NCBI GenBank assembly: GCA_034506255.1 | Contig: JAPDPX010000001.1 | Span: 186,001-250,000 of the forward strand | Reading direction: 5' to 3' | DNA from: a candidate division KSB1 bacterium | GTDB taxonomy: Bacteria; Zhuqueibacterota; Zhuqueibacteria; Zhuqueibacterales; Zhuqueibacteraceae | DNA: 64,000 bases | Shown: positions 41,551 through 53,342 of the stretch, in pieces | Layout: the number at the start of each line of letters is the position of its first letter | How positions within the stretch are numbered: position 1 is the stretch's first letter | Program-made: the position numbers and the translations under genes | The notes under the pieces: model-generated | Told to the model about the DNA's origin: nothing | Database searches by the model: none | Seen by the model: only the letters and a program-made list of their open reading frames with translations

Positions 41551-41913
41551 CTCTCCGGCCGGGTCACGATTGGCCCTCCTGCACCCTCGCCGCCCCGGTC
41601 ACACGGCAAGCCGCCTTTCCATCTGCGAGGGCAATTGCGGTGGTCGGTATGCCACGCGCCGGGAGAATTCGTCCGATCGAACGGGATGCGCAGGTTGTCA
41701 TGTCGAGTGATCGAACGTTTTTTCATTTCAACTTTCCCGGTCAACAGAATGATGTGCAAGGCGAATGACTTTTTGCAAAAACGCGGTGCACGCCTTTCAC
41801 CGCCATCTTGGTGACAGGAAAGGCCGGTTTCACCCGGCAAACCCGCATCTCACTTTGCCAGGTCTCGCAATCTCCGCAAACCGGTTGCCTCCCCATGAGG
41901 CAGGGTGACAGAG
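41551..41913. other. Intergenic region before the maturation protease gene
   Basis: No gene is seen in these 363 bases. The stretch 41690-41780 is AT-richer than its surroundings and could be a promoter region. The words AGGTCTCGCAATCTCC (41862-41877) resemble AGTCTTGCAATCTCC at 45377-45391 in another gap, perhaps a short shared element. Confidence 0.4.
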
Positions 41914-42438
41914 ATGGCACACGAATCCCCAACCTGTCAGCGTGCTTTGGTGCTTGGTGTGGGCAATGAGTACCGCGGCGATGATGCCGTGGGTATTCTG
42001 CTCTGCCGGCTGCTGGCGCCACAGGCACCGCCACATGTTGCGGTTGTCGAGCACAATGGCGACGGCACCGCTCTGCTCGAAGCCTGGCAGGGGGCGGAGC
42101 TGGTGATCGTCCTCGATGCCGTGCAATCCGGCGCGCCGGCCGGCACGATCTTTCGCTGCGACGCCGCGCTGCAGGCCATCCCCGCACAGTTGTTTCACTA
42201 TTCCACCCACGCCTTCAGCCTGGCCGGCGCCATCGAACTCGGGCGCGCCTTGCATCGCCTGCCGCGCCATTTGATTGTCTATGGCATCGAAGGTGTGAAT
42301 TTCACTCCCGGCGCACCGCTCTCCGCGGCCGTGGCGCAGGCAATGCCCGGGGTGCTGGCGCAAGTCATGCGTGATCTGCACCTGTTTGCGCCGGCGCACC
42401 AGCCGGAAATTCCCGCGCTGCAGCCATTGACTTTTTGA
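41914..42438 (+). CDS. Hydrogenase maturation protease (HyaD/HycI family)
   Basis: The 174-residue endopeptidase removes the C-terminal tail of the hydrogenase large subunit after nickel insertion. Family signs are LVLGVGNEYRGDDAVGI (metal-ligand Asp/Glu loop), VIVLDAV in the middle and the His-containing block HYSTHAFSLAGAIEL. ATG 41914 has CAGGG eight bases upstream; GTG 41905 is a less likely alternative. Location after hydA fits its substrate. Confidence 0.88.
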   Translation: MAHESPTCQRALVLGVGNEYRGDDAVGILLCRLLAPQAPPHVAVVEHNGDGTALLEAWQGAELVIVLDAVQSGAPAGTIFRCDAALQAIPAQLFHYSTHAFSLAGAIELGRALHRLPRHLIVYGIEGVNFTPGAPLSAAVAQAMPGVLAQVMRDLHLFAPAHQPEIPALQPLTF

Positions 42439-42498
42439 TCGCAGACCTTACCTTGGGCCGGTGCGCAGATCATTATCCCGTGAGACGAGCCTTGTGCC

Positions 42499-45246
42499 AT
42501 GAACCATCCGACTGAGGCCGGTCGCAACACCACGCACGACTTTTTGCGCCATCAACGCCAGTCGCTTGAGGCAATTTTCCAGCCCAAATCCATCGCCGTG
42601 ATCGGTGCCACCGAACGGCCCGGCAGCGTGGGCCGCGCGGTGATGTCGAATCTGCTGGGCGGCAAATTTGGCGGCGCCCTCTTTCCCGTCAATCGCCATC
42701 GCAAAACCGTGCTGGGGGTGCCGGCCCATCCCCACGTGACTGACCTCCCGAGTCCGGTTGATCTCGCCATCCTGGCCACGCCGGCGGAAACCGTGCCGGA
42801 TGTGATCGCGGAATGTGCCGCCGCTGGCGCGGCCGCTGCCATCATTTTGGCGGCCGGCTTTCGCGAACGCGGGGCGGCCGGCGCCGCTTTGGAACAGCGC
42901 GTGCTCGCACAGGCCGGCGGCCGGTTGCGCATTCTCGGCCCCAATTCGTTTGGGGTGATGCTGCCGCATCTCGGGCTCAATGCGACCTTTGCACGCGCCA
43001 TGGCACAGTCCGGCCATGTCGCCTTGCTCAGCCAAAGTGGCGCACTGGGCGCCGCCATTCTGGATTGGAGCCTGAAGGCCAATGCCGGCCTCAGCGCCTT
43101 CATCTCGGTGGGCAACATGTTGGACATCGGCTGGGGCGATTTGATCGATTACCTCGGCGATGATCCGCGCACCAAGAGCATCATCATTTACATGGAGACC
43201 ATTGATGACGCGCGCGCCTTCTTGTCGGCCGCACGCGAAGTGGCTTTCCGCAAGCCGATCATCGTGCTCAAGGCCGGCCACACCACTGCGGCCGCGCAGG
43301 CTGCCGCCTCGCACACCGGCAGTTTGGCGGGCAGTGATCGCGTGGTGGAAGCCGCTTTTCGACGGTGTGGCGTGCTGCGCGTCAACACCATTGCCGAGCT
43401 GTTCTACATGGCAGAGGTGCTGGACAAACAGCCGCGGCCGCGCGGACCGCGGCTGACCATTCTCACCAACGCCGGCGGCCCGGGCGTGCTCGCAGCCGAT
43501 GCCCTGCTCGCCAGCGGCGGCCGGCTCGCGTCGCTCTCGCCGGATACCCTCGACCGGCTCGATCACCTGCTGCCGGCGCACTGGAGTCATGGCAACCCCA
43601 TCGACATTTTGAGTGATGCCGACGCGGCGCGCTATGCGCAAGCCCTGGCGCTGGCGGCGAAGGATGCCAACAGCGAAGGTCTGTTGGTTGTTTTGACGCC
43701 ACAAGCCACCGCGGATCCCACGGCCACCGCAGAACTCATCAAAGACAAGGCGGCAGCCTTTGGCGTACCGCTTCTCGCAAGCTGGATGGGCGGCGCCGGG
43801 GTGGCTGAAGGGGAGGCGATTCTCGATCGCGCCGGCATTCCAGTCTTCCCCTTTCCCGACACGGCCGCCCGCATGTTTGCCTACATGTGGCAATACACCG
43901 AGAACCTGCGCGGCTTGTATGAAACGCCCATGCTGCCGGCGCATGCCGATGACGGCGCCATCCAACGGGAGCAAGCCGCGACAATCATCCAGACCGTGCG
44001 GCAAGCCGGCCGGGCTTGGTTCAACGAGGTGGAAGCCAAAAACCTGCTGGCTGCCTATGGCGTGCCGGTGGTGAGCACCTATGCCGCGACCAGCGAGCAG
44101 GACGCCGTCCGCCTGGCGGAACAGCTCGGTTACCCGGTGGTGCTCAAGCTGCTTTCTGCGACCGTGACACACAAAACCGCCAGCGGCGGCGTGCGGCTGA
44201 TGTTGCACGATGCCGCGGCCGTGCGCCGGGCATTTCGCGAGATTGCCGCTGCGCGGCAAGCCGGCGGCGGCGATTTTCAGGGCGTCACCGTGCAGCCGAT
44301 GATCCCGCCGCCCGGCATTGAATTGATCCTGGGCAGCACGATTGATCCGCAATTCGGCCCGGTTCTGCTGTTCGGTGCCGGTGGTTTGCTGGCGGAGGCA
44401 CTGCAGGATTACAGCCTGGCTTTGCCGCCGCTCACCACCACGCTGGCGCGCCGCATGATGGAACGCACACGCATCTTCCCGGCGCTGCAACAAGCCGCGA
44501 CGCAGCACAAGCTCGATCTGGAGTCCCTGACGCAACTGCTGGTGCGCCTGAGCTGGCTGGTGGTGGAGCGTCCCGAGATTCGGGAGATCGAAATCAATCC
44601 GCTGTTTGTTTCCGGGGAGCGGTTGCTGGCGCTGGACGCAAAGGTGATTTTGCATGAGGCCACGCTGCCGCCGGAGCAATTGCCCAGGCCGGCCATTCGG
44701 CCCTATCCGCGGCAATACCAGAGCTCCTGGCACTTGAAGAACGGCACGCCGGTGCTGATCCGGCCGATTCGGCCGGAGGACGAGCCGCTGATGGTGGCTT
44801 TTCACCAGCAGCTCTCCGCGCGCACGGTTTATTTGCGCTATTTCCATTTGATCACGCTGACGCAGCGCATCGCGCATGAACGCCTGACCCGCATCTGTTT
44901 CATTGATTATGATCGCGAGATGGCGCTGGTGGTCGAACGCCGCAGCGATGACGGCGAGGGCCGCGAAATCATTGCCGTGGGGCGGCTGAGCCGGTCCCGC
45001 CGCGTCAACGAGGCGGAGTTTGCCGTGCTGGTGAGTGATGCATATCAAGGCCAGGGCCTGGGCACCGAATTGTTGCGCCGGCTGCTGCAGATTGCGGCCG
45101 CGGAAAAGATCCGCCGTGTCTCCGCCGACATTCTGCCGGATAACGATGACATGCAGCGCGTTTGCAGAAAACTCGGCATGCAACTGCGGTTTGATCATGA
45201 GGAGCACGTGGTCAAGACCTGGATCGACCTGCCGGTGGAGAAATGA
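42499..45246 (+). CDS. ADP-forming acyl-CoA ligase family protein fused to GNAT acetyltransferase
   Basis: The 915 residues comprise a CoA-binding domain (~25-150: [17 protein letters not shown]), a succinyl-CoA-ligase-like domain (~165-470), an ATP-grasp domain (~500-720: [22 protein letters not shown], ending EIEINPLFV) and a C-terminal GNAT domain (~745-910: [16 protein letters not shown]). His272 in ASHTGSLAG matches the loop that carries the phosphohistidine of active ADP-forming ligases. The architecture is that of Pat/YfiQ-type protein acetyltransferases, so it may make acetyl-CoA-linked ATP, acetylate proteins, or both. It lies next to the ferredoxin oxidoreductase genes, whose acyl-CoA products it could use. 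Confidence 0.88.
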   Translation: MNHPTEAGRNTTHDFLRHQRQSLEAIFQPKSIAVIGATERPGSVGRAVMSNLLGGKFGGALFPVNRHRKTVLGVPAHPHVTDLPSPVDLAILATPAETVPDVIAECAAAGAAAAIILAAGFRERGAAGAALEQRVLAQAGGRLRILGPNSFGVMLPHLGLNATFARAMAQSGHVALLSQSGALGAAILDWSLKANAGLSAFISVGNMLDIGWGDLIDYLGDDPRTKSIIIYMETIDDARAFLSAAREVAFRKPIIVLKAGHTTAAAQAAASHTGSLAGSDRVVEAAFRRCGVLRVNTIAELFYMAEVLDKQPRPRGPRLTILTNAGGPGVLAADALLASGGRLASLSPDTLDRLDHLLPAHWSHGNPIDILSDADAARYAQALALAAKDANSEGLLVVLTPQATADPTATAELIKDKAAAFGVPLLASWMGGAGVAEGEAILDRAGIPVFPFPDTAARMFAYMWQYTENLRGLYETPMLPAHADDGAIQREQAATIIQTVRQAGRAWFNEVEAKNLLAAYGVPVVSTYAATSEQDAVRLAEQLGYPVVLKLLSATVTHKTASGGVRLMLHDAAAVRRAFREIAAARQAGGGDFQGVTVQPMIPPPGIELILGSTIDPQFGPVLLFGAGGLLAEALQDYSLALPPLTTTLARRMMERTRIFPALQQAATQHKLDLESLTQLLVRLSWLVVERPEIREIEINPLFVSGERLLALDAKVILHEATLPPEQLPRPAIRPYPRQYQSSWHLKNGTPVLIRPIRPEDEPLMVAFHQQLSARTVYLRYFHLITLTQRIAHERLTRICFIDYDREMALVVERRSDDGEGREIIAVGRLSRSRRVNEAEFAVLVSDAYQGQGLGTELLRRLLQIAAAEKIRRVSADILPDNDDMQRVCRKLGMQLRFDHEEHVVKTWIDLPVEK

Positions 45247-45687
45247 GAATGCGCGTCCGCTCCCAATCGCGAACACTCGAAAAGATGCCCCGCAACTGCT
45301 TCGCCATGAACCTGTAACGGTCTGCCACGGCCTGGCCGTGGGCATGAAAAGCCTCTAACTTTCTCTTCACTTCTCAAGTCTTGCAATCTCCCTCCGGCAG
45401 TGACACGCAGATGCCAACTTTTGAATTATCAAGAAGCAATTCCCAATTGTGAGAATGGCAACAACAGGCTTTTGCAGGGTTGGGAATCCCGGTCGACGGC
45501 CTGACCATATCGTGCCTCAGCCCGGCAAAGCATCTCTCACAAATCAAATCAGTTAAGGCTTGCAGCGCGGCAGGCACACACCATGTTTTTTCGGCATGGC
45601 GTTTGAAAGAAAGCAAATGGCGGCGTGGCTTCTGTGAAATCCGCAGGAGGGGACGGCACATCAACCATCAAACAAAAAGAGTTCACC
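45247..45687. other. Intergenic region upstream of the 2-oxoacid oxidoreductase operon
   Basis: I see no gene in these 441 bases. CCACGGCCTGGCCGTGG (45327-45343) is a palindrome similar to the left module of the dispersed repeat. The part from 45350 to 45480 is AT-richer and is the probable promoter region of the korD gene. Confidence 0.45.
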
Positions 45688-45951
45688 ATGGCAGAGATTC
45701 GCAAAGAAGGTCACGCGCGTGGCATGGTTGTCATCAATGCGGAGGAATGCAAGGGCTGCGGCTTATGCGTGGAGGTCTGCCCGCCCTCCGTGTTGAAGAT
45801 TTCCGAGGCCCTGAATCGCATGGGCTATCATCCGGCGGAATACCTCGGCGTGGAATGCACTGGTTGCGGCGTCTGCTTCTATGTCTGTCCGGAGCCGGGT
45901 GCCATTACCGTTTATAAACGGGTGAGTGCCAAAGCCCCGGTTGCCGAATAA
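45688..45951 (+). CDS. korD: 2-oxoacid:ferredoxin oxidoreductase delta (ferredoxin) subunit
   Basis: The 87-residue protein has two ferredoxin-type cluster sites: [12 protein letters not shown] and [15 protein letters not shown]. It transfers electrons from the TPP-enzyme core encoded downstream to soluble ferredoxin. ATG 45688 has AAAGAG upstream; an in-frame ATG at 45625 would add 21 residues without homology. Its stop overlaps a possible start (TAATG) of the next gene. Confidence 0.9.
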   Translation: MAEIRKEGHARGMVVINAEECKGCGLCVEVCPPSVLKISEALNRMGYHPAEYLGVECTGCGVCFYVCPEPGAITVYKRVSAKAPVAE

Positions 45952-46031
45952 TGAGCCGCACCACTCCAGAGGCACACAGTTACTCTTCGCAGCAGCAGGC
46001 AAAAACCGGAATCGTGAAATCAGGGTCGCAT

Positions 46032-47093
46032 ATGCAACTCATCAAAGGCAATGAGGCGGTGGTCAAAGCGGCGTTGCTCGCCGGGTGCCGCGCCTACTTT
46101 GGCTACCCCATCACGCCGGCGAGCGAGATCGCGGAAAGCGCCGCGCTCTACTTTCCCAAAGCCGGCGGGGTCTTTTTGCAGGCCGAGAGTGAGGTGGCTT
46201 CAATCAACATGCTGTTTGGCGCCGCCGCCACCGGCGTGCGCGCCATGACCGCCTCCTCCAGTCCCGGCATCTCGCTGATGCAGGAGGGCATCTCCTATGC
46301 AGCGGGTGCCGAGCTGCCCGTGGTTATCGTGGACATCATGCGCGGCGGTCCGGGCTTGGGCAACATCGCACCCGAACAGGGGGACTATTTTCAGGTTGTC
46401 AAAGGCGGAGGGCACGGCAATTATCACGTCATCGTGCTGGCGCCCAACAGTGCGCAGGAAATGTGTGATCTCACCATCCTGGCGTTCGAGCTGGCGGATC
46501 GCTATCGCAATCCCGTGGTCGTGCTGGCGGACGGTTTTATTGGCCAGATGATGGAACCGGTGAATTTTCCTCCCGCCGTCACGCAGTTGCCGCCCAAACC
46601 CTGGGCGGTGGCGGGCACCGCCGCGACGCGCGACAATCTCATCACCTCCATCGAGCTGGTGCCGGAAGAATTGGAAGCCCATGTGCGTCACCTCTATGAA
46701 AAGTATGAGATCGTTGCCCGGGAAGAGCAGCGCTATGAGGCCTACCGCCTGGAGAACGCCGAGATCGTGACCGTGGGCTATGGCATCGTGGCGCGACTGC
46801 TGCGCACGGCGGTGGACATGGCGCGCCGCCGCGGCATCCCGGTCGGCTTGCTGCGACCGATCACGCTCTGGCCCTTTCCCAAAAACAAGATCGAGGAGTT
46901 GACCGATCACACTTACGGCTTTCTGGTGTGTGAACTGAGCATGGGCCAAATGGTGGAGGATGTCCGCCTGGCGGTAAATGGCTGGGTGCCGGTGCAGTTC
47001 TACGGTCGTTCCGGCGGCATGGTGCCGACGGCCGAAGAGCTGCTGCAACAGATCGAGCGCTTTTGGAAAGAGTTGGATGTGGGTGACGCTTGA
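46032..47093 (+). CDS. korA: 2-oxoacid:ferredoxin oxidoreductase alpha subunit (KorA/VorB)
   Basis: The 353-residue subunit opens with [19 protein letters not shown] and has the [11 protein letters not shown] and [14 protein letters not shown] blocks of KorA/VorB, with [14 protein letters not shown] later. It pairs with the beta-gamma protein at 47631 to oxidise a 2-oxoacid to its CoA ester. ATG 46032 fits the family start and has CAGGG six bases before; the overlapping ATG 45951 would add 27 residues and may be used through coupling. Confidence 0.9.
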   Translation: MQLIKGNEAVVKAALLAGCRAYFGYPITPASEIAESAALYFPKAGGVFLQAESEVASINMLFGAAATGVRAMTASSSPGISLMQEGISYAAGAELPVVIVDIMRGGPGLGNIAPEQGDYFQVVKGGGHGNYHVIVLAPNSAQEMCDLTILAFELADRYRNPVVVLADGFIGQMMEPVNFPPAVTQLPPKPWAVAGTAATRDNLITSIELVPEELEAHVRHLYEKYEIVAREEQRYEAYRLENAEIVTVGYGIVARLLRTAVDMARRRGIPVGLLRPITLWPFPKNKIEELTDHTYGFLVCELSMGQMVEDVRLAVNGWVPVQFYGRSGGMVPTAEELLQQIERFWKELDVGDA

Positions 47094-47151
47094 AGCGGCC
47101 CGTGATTGTGCGCATGACGGCAACCACCTTTTCGCAGGCAAAATAAAAAGG

Positions 47152-47264
47152 CGAGGAGCATCTGTTTCGAGGCCGGGGTGATTTGAATGATGGAGCATGT
47201 CCTGCAATGCCCGGCAAGCCCGGCTGGTGCCTGAAAAGAATGTCGAACCATCAGATGCTCCTCG
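47152..47264. repeat. 113-base unit bounded by a 13-bp perfect inverted repeat
   Basis: CGAGGAGCATCTG (47152-47164) is exactly mirrored by CAGATGCTCCTCG (47252-47264), enclosing 87 bases, in the 265-base gap between korA and the small zinc-ribbon gene. Terminal inverted repeats with short unrelated filler suggest a non-autonomous element or a long mRNA hairpin. I see no clear target-site duplication. Confidence 0.55.
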
Positions 47265-47358
47265 TCAGGTTTGCGGACAGGAAGGGTAAAACAGGGCAAG
47301 CTTGTGCAGTACCAGCTCAAAGTCATGTGGGGATGCTCTCTTTTCGTGAGGAAGTACC

Positions 47359-47547
47359 ATGATTACCGAAGACAAGGAATTGCAGCCCGGTTATGAATGG
47401 GAACTGGATTTCCACTGTGTGCGCTGCGGTGCCGCCCACGATCTGCTTTTCGACAAAGCGACAGAGAAGATGTACTGCGTCCGTTGCTGGCGGATGGTGC
47501 AGAGTGGGTTGCCGACCCAGCCGGAGCCGGTGGAATTCCAGGAGTGA
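47359..47547 (+). CDS. Small zinc-ribbon-like protein in the kor operon
   Basis: The 62 residues include two CVRC pairs (HCVRCGAAHDL and YCVRCWRM), 21 residues apart between their first cysteines, a typical four-cysteine zinc or rubredoxin-like site. The start ATG 47359 is preceded by GAGGAAG. It is encoded between the alpha and beta-gamma subunits of the oxidoreductase, so it could be an accessory or metal-binding subunit. I do not recognise a named family. Confidence 0.65.
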   Translation: MITEDKELQPGYEWELDFHCVRCGAAHDLLFDKATEKMYCVRCWRMVQSGLPTQPEPVEFQE

Positions 47548-47630
47548 GTTTGGCCCGCCGCCGTTTTGCCGGGTGGTGAAGGCAAAGACTGAACATGCAT
47601 GAAAACCCTGCGATCTTGGGAGAGAGAATC

Positions 47631-49079
<1,449 letters not shown>

Positions 49080-49142
49080 GCGGAGAGCACCTGGCCTTGC
49101 GTGTGCGGCAAAACCTCATCTGCATTTTGGCGGAGGTGCGCC

Positions 49143-49337
49143 ATGACACTCGAGCTGTCTGTCAAAGAGCTGGAGCTGCTGCAGCGTATTGTGCAGCAGT
49201 ACTTCATGAACCTGCGCGAGGAGATTTATCACACTGACTCCTCGCTGTTCAAAGATGATTTGAAAGTCGAGAAGGCACAGATCGAAGCGATGCTGAATAA
49301 AATCGCAACTGCCGTGCGAGCAGCAGCCACCGCCTGA
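49143..49337 (+). CDS. Small helical protein of unknown function
   Basis: The 64 residues are almost entirely helical and charged (LELSVKELELLQRIVQQYFMNLREEIYHTDS ... then a KVEKAQIEAMLNKI helix), with no Cys and no membrane segment. GGAGG lies just upstream of ATG 49143. It sits between the oxidoreductase beta-gamma gene and the alanine-dehydrogenase-like gene. Two amphipathic helices joined by a YHTDS turn suggest a small hairpin that dimerises or binds a partner; I do not recognise it. Confidence 0.65.
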   Translation: MTLELSVKELELLQRIVQQYFMNLREEIYHTDSSLFKDDLKVEKAQIEAMLNKIATAVRAAATA

Positions 49338-49456
49338 ACCGTGAGTGGCGAGGCTGGCATGGCACCAGCCGCGCTCTTTGTGCCAAACCGGACGGGTGAA
49401 GGCGGGCAAGAGGCCCGGCCAGTCATCCGGCAAGCAATGACGAACAGAGGCGCGCC

Positions 49457-50455
49457 ATGGTCATTGGCATTCCCGTGGAAACCTGGCGGGACGAACAGCG
49501 TGTGGCATTGTCTCCCGCGGGCGTCTATGCGCTGGTCAAGGCCGGACACAAAGTCGTGGTGCAGTCCGGCGCCGGAGCAGGCTGCGGCTTTACCGATCAA
49601 ATCTATGATGAAGCGGGCGCCCATCTTGCGTTCAGTGCCGGTGAAGTCCTCGGCCGCGCCGACATGATCGTCAAGGTCATGCCACCCTCGCTGGAAGAAG
49701 TGACCGCAATGGCGCCGGGGAAAACCCTGCTGAGCTTTTTCAACTTCAGCACCATGAACCCCCGGCTCATGGCCCTGCTGAGCGAAACGCGCTGCACCGC
49801 CATCGGCTACAACCTGATCGAGGACCGTCACGGCAACCTGCCGGTGTTGACCACCATGAGTGAAATCGCCGGCATGCTGTTGCCCCAAATTGCCGGACAG
49901 TTGCTCACCACGCCGGCGGGCGGCCGCGGCATCCTGTTGGGTGGCGTGGCGGGCATTCCCGCTCATCAACTCAACAGCGCGATCGCCACGCCCTACAACA
50001 TCGAGCGCAATCTCGGCACGGTGGATGTGCTGGTGGGTGCCGTGATGATTCACGGCCAGCAATCACCGCACGTGGTGACGGAGGACATGGTCAGGCGCAT
50101 GCGCCCGGGCAGCGTGATCATGGACATTTCCATCGATCAGGGCGGCTGTGTGGAGACCAGCCGGCCGACGACGCATTCCGACCCCACCTTCATCCGCCAC
50201 GGCATCATTCATTATGCCGTGCCGAACATTCCGGCATTGGTGGCGCGTTCCGCCGCGCATGCGCTCAACAACACCATTTTGCCCCTTGTGCTGCGACTGG
50301 CGGAGCAGGGGCCGGCAGCGATGGCGGAATCCCGCCTGTTGCAGCGGGGGGTGTATCTCTTTCAGGGGCAATGCACCCAGCCGGGAGTGGCATACATGCT
50401 CGGCTGGCCGCATGTGCCGATCACCGAGCTGCTGTCGCATCCGGCGCAGGCCTGA
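49457..50455 (+). CDS. Alanine dehydrogenase-like protein lacking the NAD-binding Rossmann core
   Basis: The 332 residues align with alanine dehydrogenase (about 370): IPVETWRDEQRVALSP with Arg15, VKVMPPS, MSEIAGMLLPQIAGQ, SIDQGGCVETSRPTTHSDPT, HYAVPNIPALVARS. At residues 160-172 the sequence passes from GILLGGVAGIPA directly to HQLNSAIATPYNIERN. In the family about 40-45 residues carrying the glycine-rich NAD loop (GxGxxG) and second strand lie between these points. The usual catalytic His of the YLHL-like motif is Asn96 (FFNFS). It is therefore unlikely to work as a normal dehydrogenase. The frame is intact and well kept, so it looks like a maintained variant, though an assembly or recent deletion cannot be excluded. 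Confidence 0.8.
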   Translation: MVIGIPVETWRDEQRVALSPAGVYALVKAGHKVVVQSGAGAGCGFTDQIYDEAGAHLAFSAGEVLGRADMIVKVMPPSLEEVTAMAPGKTLLSFFNFSTMNPRLMALLSETRCTAIGYNLIEDRHGNLPVLTTMSEIAGMLLPQIAGQLLTTPAGGRGILLGGVAGIPAHQLNSAIATPYNIERNLGTVDVLVGAVMIHGQQSPHVVTEDMVRRMRPGSVIMDISIDQGGCVETSRPTTHSDPTFIRHGIIHYAVPNIPALVARSAAHALNNTILPLVLRLAEQGPAAMAESRLLQRGVYLFQGQCTQPGVAYMLGWPHVPITELLSHPAQA

Positions 50456-50945
50456 GAGCGGTGTGCGCGGGGAGAGGACCTCCACCGGCCCGCCGTTCGC
50501 AATTGTCTCCAACCACAGCCAAAAGTTCGACCCGGCGGGTCTCCTGCCGGGAGACAGCGTGAGGCATGGCGGCATCAGGCGGAGTATCATGCCGCAGCAT
50601 GTTTGAACGGTGCAAAAGTAAAAGCTCGCGCCGGCCAGCCGCCGGCGTCTTGTGTGTCATTGTGCATGATTGATGAAGGATCCCTTTGAGCGAGAGTGAA
50701 ATCGTACGGCGCGCGGCTTCTCCTTAATCGCAGCAATCCACAATCAAGGATTGAAAGCGGAATGAAAATGAATTATTTTGGGGCGGGAGGAGACACCCTC
50801 GTGACAGAATGGCATTGATGGTGGCCGCCTTGCAAAGGCTCCAGTCCCTGTTCGTGATCATCTTAAAAATTGGCGCACGGTTGCGGCCGGCTGCCGGCTA
50901 TGGCCCGCATCCCATTCACCGCCGCCGTGGTCGAGGGAAGCACAA
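50456..50945. other. Intergenic region upstream of the malic enzyme gene
   Basis: No gene is seen in these 490 bases. It contains a hairpin CCCGGCGGG-TCTCC-TGCCGGG near 50530-50552 and another, CGCCGG-CCAGCCG-CCGGCG (50629-50647), followed by a T-rich run that could be a weak terminator. TGG-N8-TTGCA at 50819-50834 has the GG-N10-GC spacing of a sigma-54 promoter, but the middle bases do not match. Confidence 0.45.
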
Positions 50946-53210
50946 ATGGTAACGAAAGAAGCAGCCCTTCGCTATCACCGCGAAGGCCGCAAGGGCAAGA
51001 TCGAGGTGACTCCGACCAAGCCCTGCGTCACACAAACCGATTTGTCCCTGGCTTACACACCGGGTGTTGCCGAACCCTGCCGTGAAATCCAGCGGGACGG
51101 CAATTTGGTGTGGGAATACACGGCGCGCGGCAATCTGGTGGCCGTGGTCTCCAATGGCACGGCCGTGCTCGGCCTGGGCGATATCGGCGCCGCCGCCGGC
51201 AAACCGGTGATGGAAGGCAAGGGGGTGTTGTTCAAGCGTTTTGCAGATATCGACGTCTTTGACATCGAGCTGGACACCCACGATCCGCAGGAGATCATCA
51301 AGGCGCTCAAGCTCATGGAACCGACCTTCGGCGGCATCAATCTCGAAGACATCAAGGCGCCGGAGTGTTTTGTCATCGAGGAAACGCTCAAGCAGATCAT
51401 GAAGATTCCGGTGTTCCATGATGACCAGCACGGCACCGCCATCATCTCGGGCGCGGCGCTGCTCAACGCGCTGGAGCTGGTGGGCAAGGATATCAGCCAG
51501 GTGAAGGTGGTGTTCAACGGCGCCGGCGCCTCCGGCATCGCGTGTGCGAATTACTATCTCAGTCTCGGGGTCTCGCGGCAGAACCTGATTTTGTGCGACA
51601 CCAAGGGTGTGGTCTACGCCGGCCGCAAGGAGAACATGAATCCCTACAAGGCGAAACTGGCGGCGGAAACCAGGGCCCGCACGCTCGCCGAGGCGATGGA
51701 AGGCGCCGATGTTTTTGTCGGCCTCTCCGGCCCCAACATGGTGACCAGGGAGATGGTGAGGTCAATGGCGAAAGACCCGGTGATTTTTGCCATGGCCAAC
51801 CCGGATCCGGAGATCACTTACGAGGAGGCCACCTCGGTGCGCAGCGATCTCATCATGGCCACCGGCCGCTCGGATTATCCCAACCAGGTCAACAACGTGC
51901 TGGGCTTCCCTTTCATCTTCCGCGGGGCGCTGGATGTGCGCGCGACAGCCATCAACGAAGAGATGAAGCATGCCGCCACCCGCGCCCTCGCCGCGCTGGC
52001 AAAGGAACCCGTGCCCTACGCCGTCATCAAAGCCTATCGCCTGAGCAATCTCAAATTCGGCCGTGACTATATCATCCCCAAGCCCTTCGATCCGCGCGTG
52101 CTGTTGTGGGTGGCGCCCGCAGTGGCACAGGCGGCCATGGCGAGCGGGGTGGCGCAAAAAAAGATCGATCTGGACAAATACCGCGAAGAGCTGGAAGGCC
52201 GGCTGGGTTTCTCGCGCAAGTTCATGCGGGTGATGATCAACAAGGCCAAGGCCGCGCCCAAGCGCATCGTCTATCCCGAGGGCGATTTCCCCGCGATTTT
52301 GAAGGCCTGCGAAATCATTCTCGACGAGGGCATCGCCCATCCCATCCTGCTGGGCGATGAGCAGGTGATTCAGCATCGCATCGAGGAAATGCGCCTGCAT
52401 CTGCGCGGCGGCGTGGAAATTGTCAACCCGCTTACTTCGCCGAAGCTGGTACCCTATGTCGACCGCTTCTATGAGCTGCGCAAACGCAAGGGCATCACCC
52501 GGCGCGAAGCCGAAGAGCTGATGCGGCATCGCAACTATTTCGGCCCGATGATGGTCCATCTCGGGGAGGCGGACGGCCTGGTCGCCGGTATCACCAAACA
52601 CTATCCTGAAACCCTGCGGCCGGCGCTGCAAATCATCAGGCTGCGGGACGGTGTCTCCAAAGTCGCCGGTTTGTACGCCATGGTCTTCAAAGAGGGCGTC
52701 TATTTCATCGCAGATGCCACCGTCAACATCGACCCGAGCGCCGAGGACCTCGCCGAGATCGCCATGCTGGCCGCCCGGGAGGTGCGGCGTTTCAACATCG
52801 AGCCGCGCGTCGCCCTGCTCTCCTTTTCCAACTTCGGCAGCGTGCGCCATCCGCTGTCGCAAAAGGTGCAGGAGGCGCTCGCCATTTTGCGACACCGGGC
52901 CGTGGATTTCGTGGTGGATGGTGAGATGCAGGCGGACACCGCGGTGGTGCCGGAAATCGTTGACGAGTTCTATCCTTTCTGCCGCATCAAAGGCGGCGCC
53001 AATGTGCTCATCTTTCCGGATTTGACCAGCGGCAACGTGGCCTACAAGCTGCTGCAGCGTCTCGGCCATGCAGAAGCCATTGGCCCGGTGCTCATGGGCA
53101 TGAGGAAGCCGGTGCATGTTCTGCAAATCGGCAGTATGAGCGAGATGGACGTGGTGAACATGACCGCGATTGCGGTGGTCGATGCTCAGATGCTCGGCAA
53201 GGAAAGCTGA
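50946..53210 (+). CDS. maeB: NADP-type malic enzyme with phosphotransacetylase-like domain
   Basis: The 754 residues are the two-domain bacterial malic enzyme. The N-terminal ~420 residues hold the catalytic part ([46 protein letters not shown](P) fold [15 protein letters not shown]); the C-terminal ~330 form the phosphotransacetylase-like regulatory domain ([15 protein letters not shown] start, [21 protein letters not shown]). It decarboxylates malate to pyruvate with NAD(P)H formation, feeding the 2-oxoacid genes nearby. ATG 50946 fits the family start. Confidence 0.94.
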   Translation: MVTKEAALRYHREGRKGKIEVTPTKPCVTQTDLSLAYTPGVAEPCREIQRDGNLVWEYTARGNLVAVVSNGTAVLGLGDIGAAAGKPVMEGKGVLFKRFADIDVFDIELDTHDPQEIIKALKLMEPTFGGINLEDIKAPECFVIEETLKQIMKIPVFHDDQHGTAIISGAALLNALELVGKDISQVKVVFNGAGASGIACANYYLSLGVSRQNLILCDTKGVVYAGRKENMNPYKAKLAAETRARTLAEAMEGADVFVGLSGPNMVTREMVRSMAKDPVIFAMANPDPEITYEEATSVRSDLIMATGRSDYPNQVNNVLGFPFIFRGALDVRATAINEEMKHAATRALAALAKEPVPYAVIKAYRLSNLKFGRDYIIPKPFDPRVLLWVAPAVAQAAMASGVAQKKIDLDKYREELEGRLGFSRKFMRVMINKAKAAPKRIVYPEGDFPAILKACEIILDEGIAHPILLGDEQVIQHRIEEMRLHLRGGVEIVNPLTSPKLVPYVDRFYELRKRKGITRREAEELMRHRNYFGPMMVHLGEADGLVAGITKHYPETLRPALQIIRLRDGVSKVAGLYAMVFKEGVYFIADATVNIDPSAEDLAEIAMLAAREVRRFNIEPRVALLSFSNFGSVRHPLSQKVQEALAILRHRAVDFVVDGEMQADTAVVPEIVDEFYPFCRIKGGANVLIFPDLTSGNVAYKLLQRLGHAEAIGPVLMGMRKPVHVLQIGSMSEMDVVNMTAIAVVDAQMLGKES

Positions 53211-53342
53211 AGCGGCTCCGGCATGTCTGTCGCCGACAGAGGGCGGAGCGAAAGTGGGTTGGCGAAAAGGCGGAAAGATGAAATCGCAAGGGCAATCCCG
53301 CAGCCGGTGCGGTCCGTTGTGCGTCTTGCTCCGGAGTGAGTC

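Noticed and set aside
42448..45345. Minus-strand open frame of ~965 codons
   Set aside because: Shadow of the acyl-CoA ligase/acetyltransferase gene; composition biased and no recognisable domain.
50819..50834. Possible sigma-54 promoter upstream of the malic enzyme gene
   Set aside because: The TGG and TTGCA cores have the correct spacing, but the conserved bases after TGG do not match and the GC-rich background makes chance hits common.
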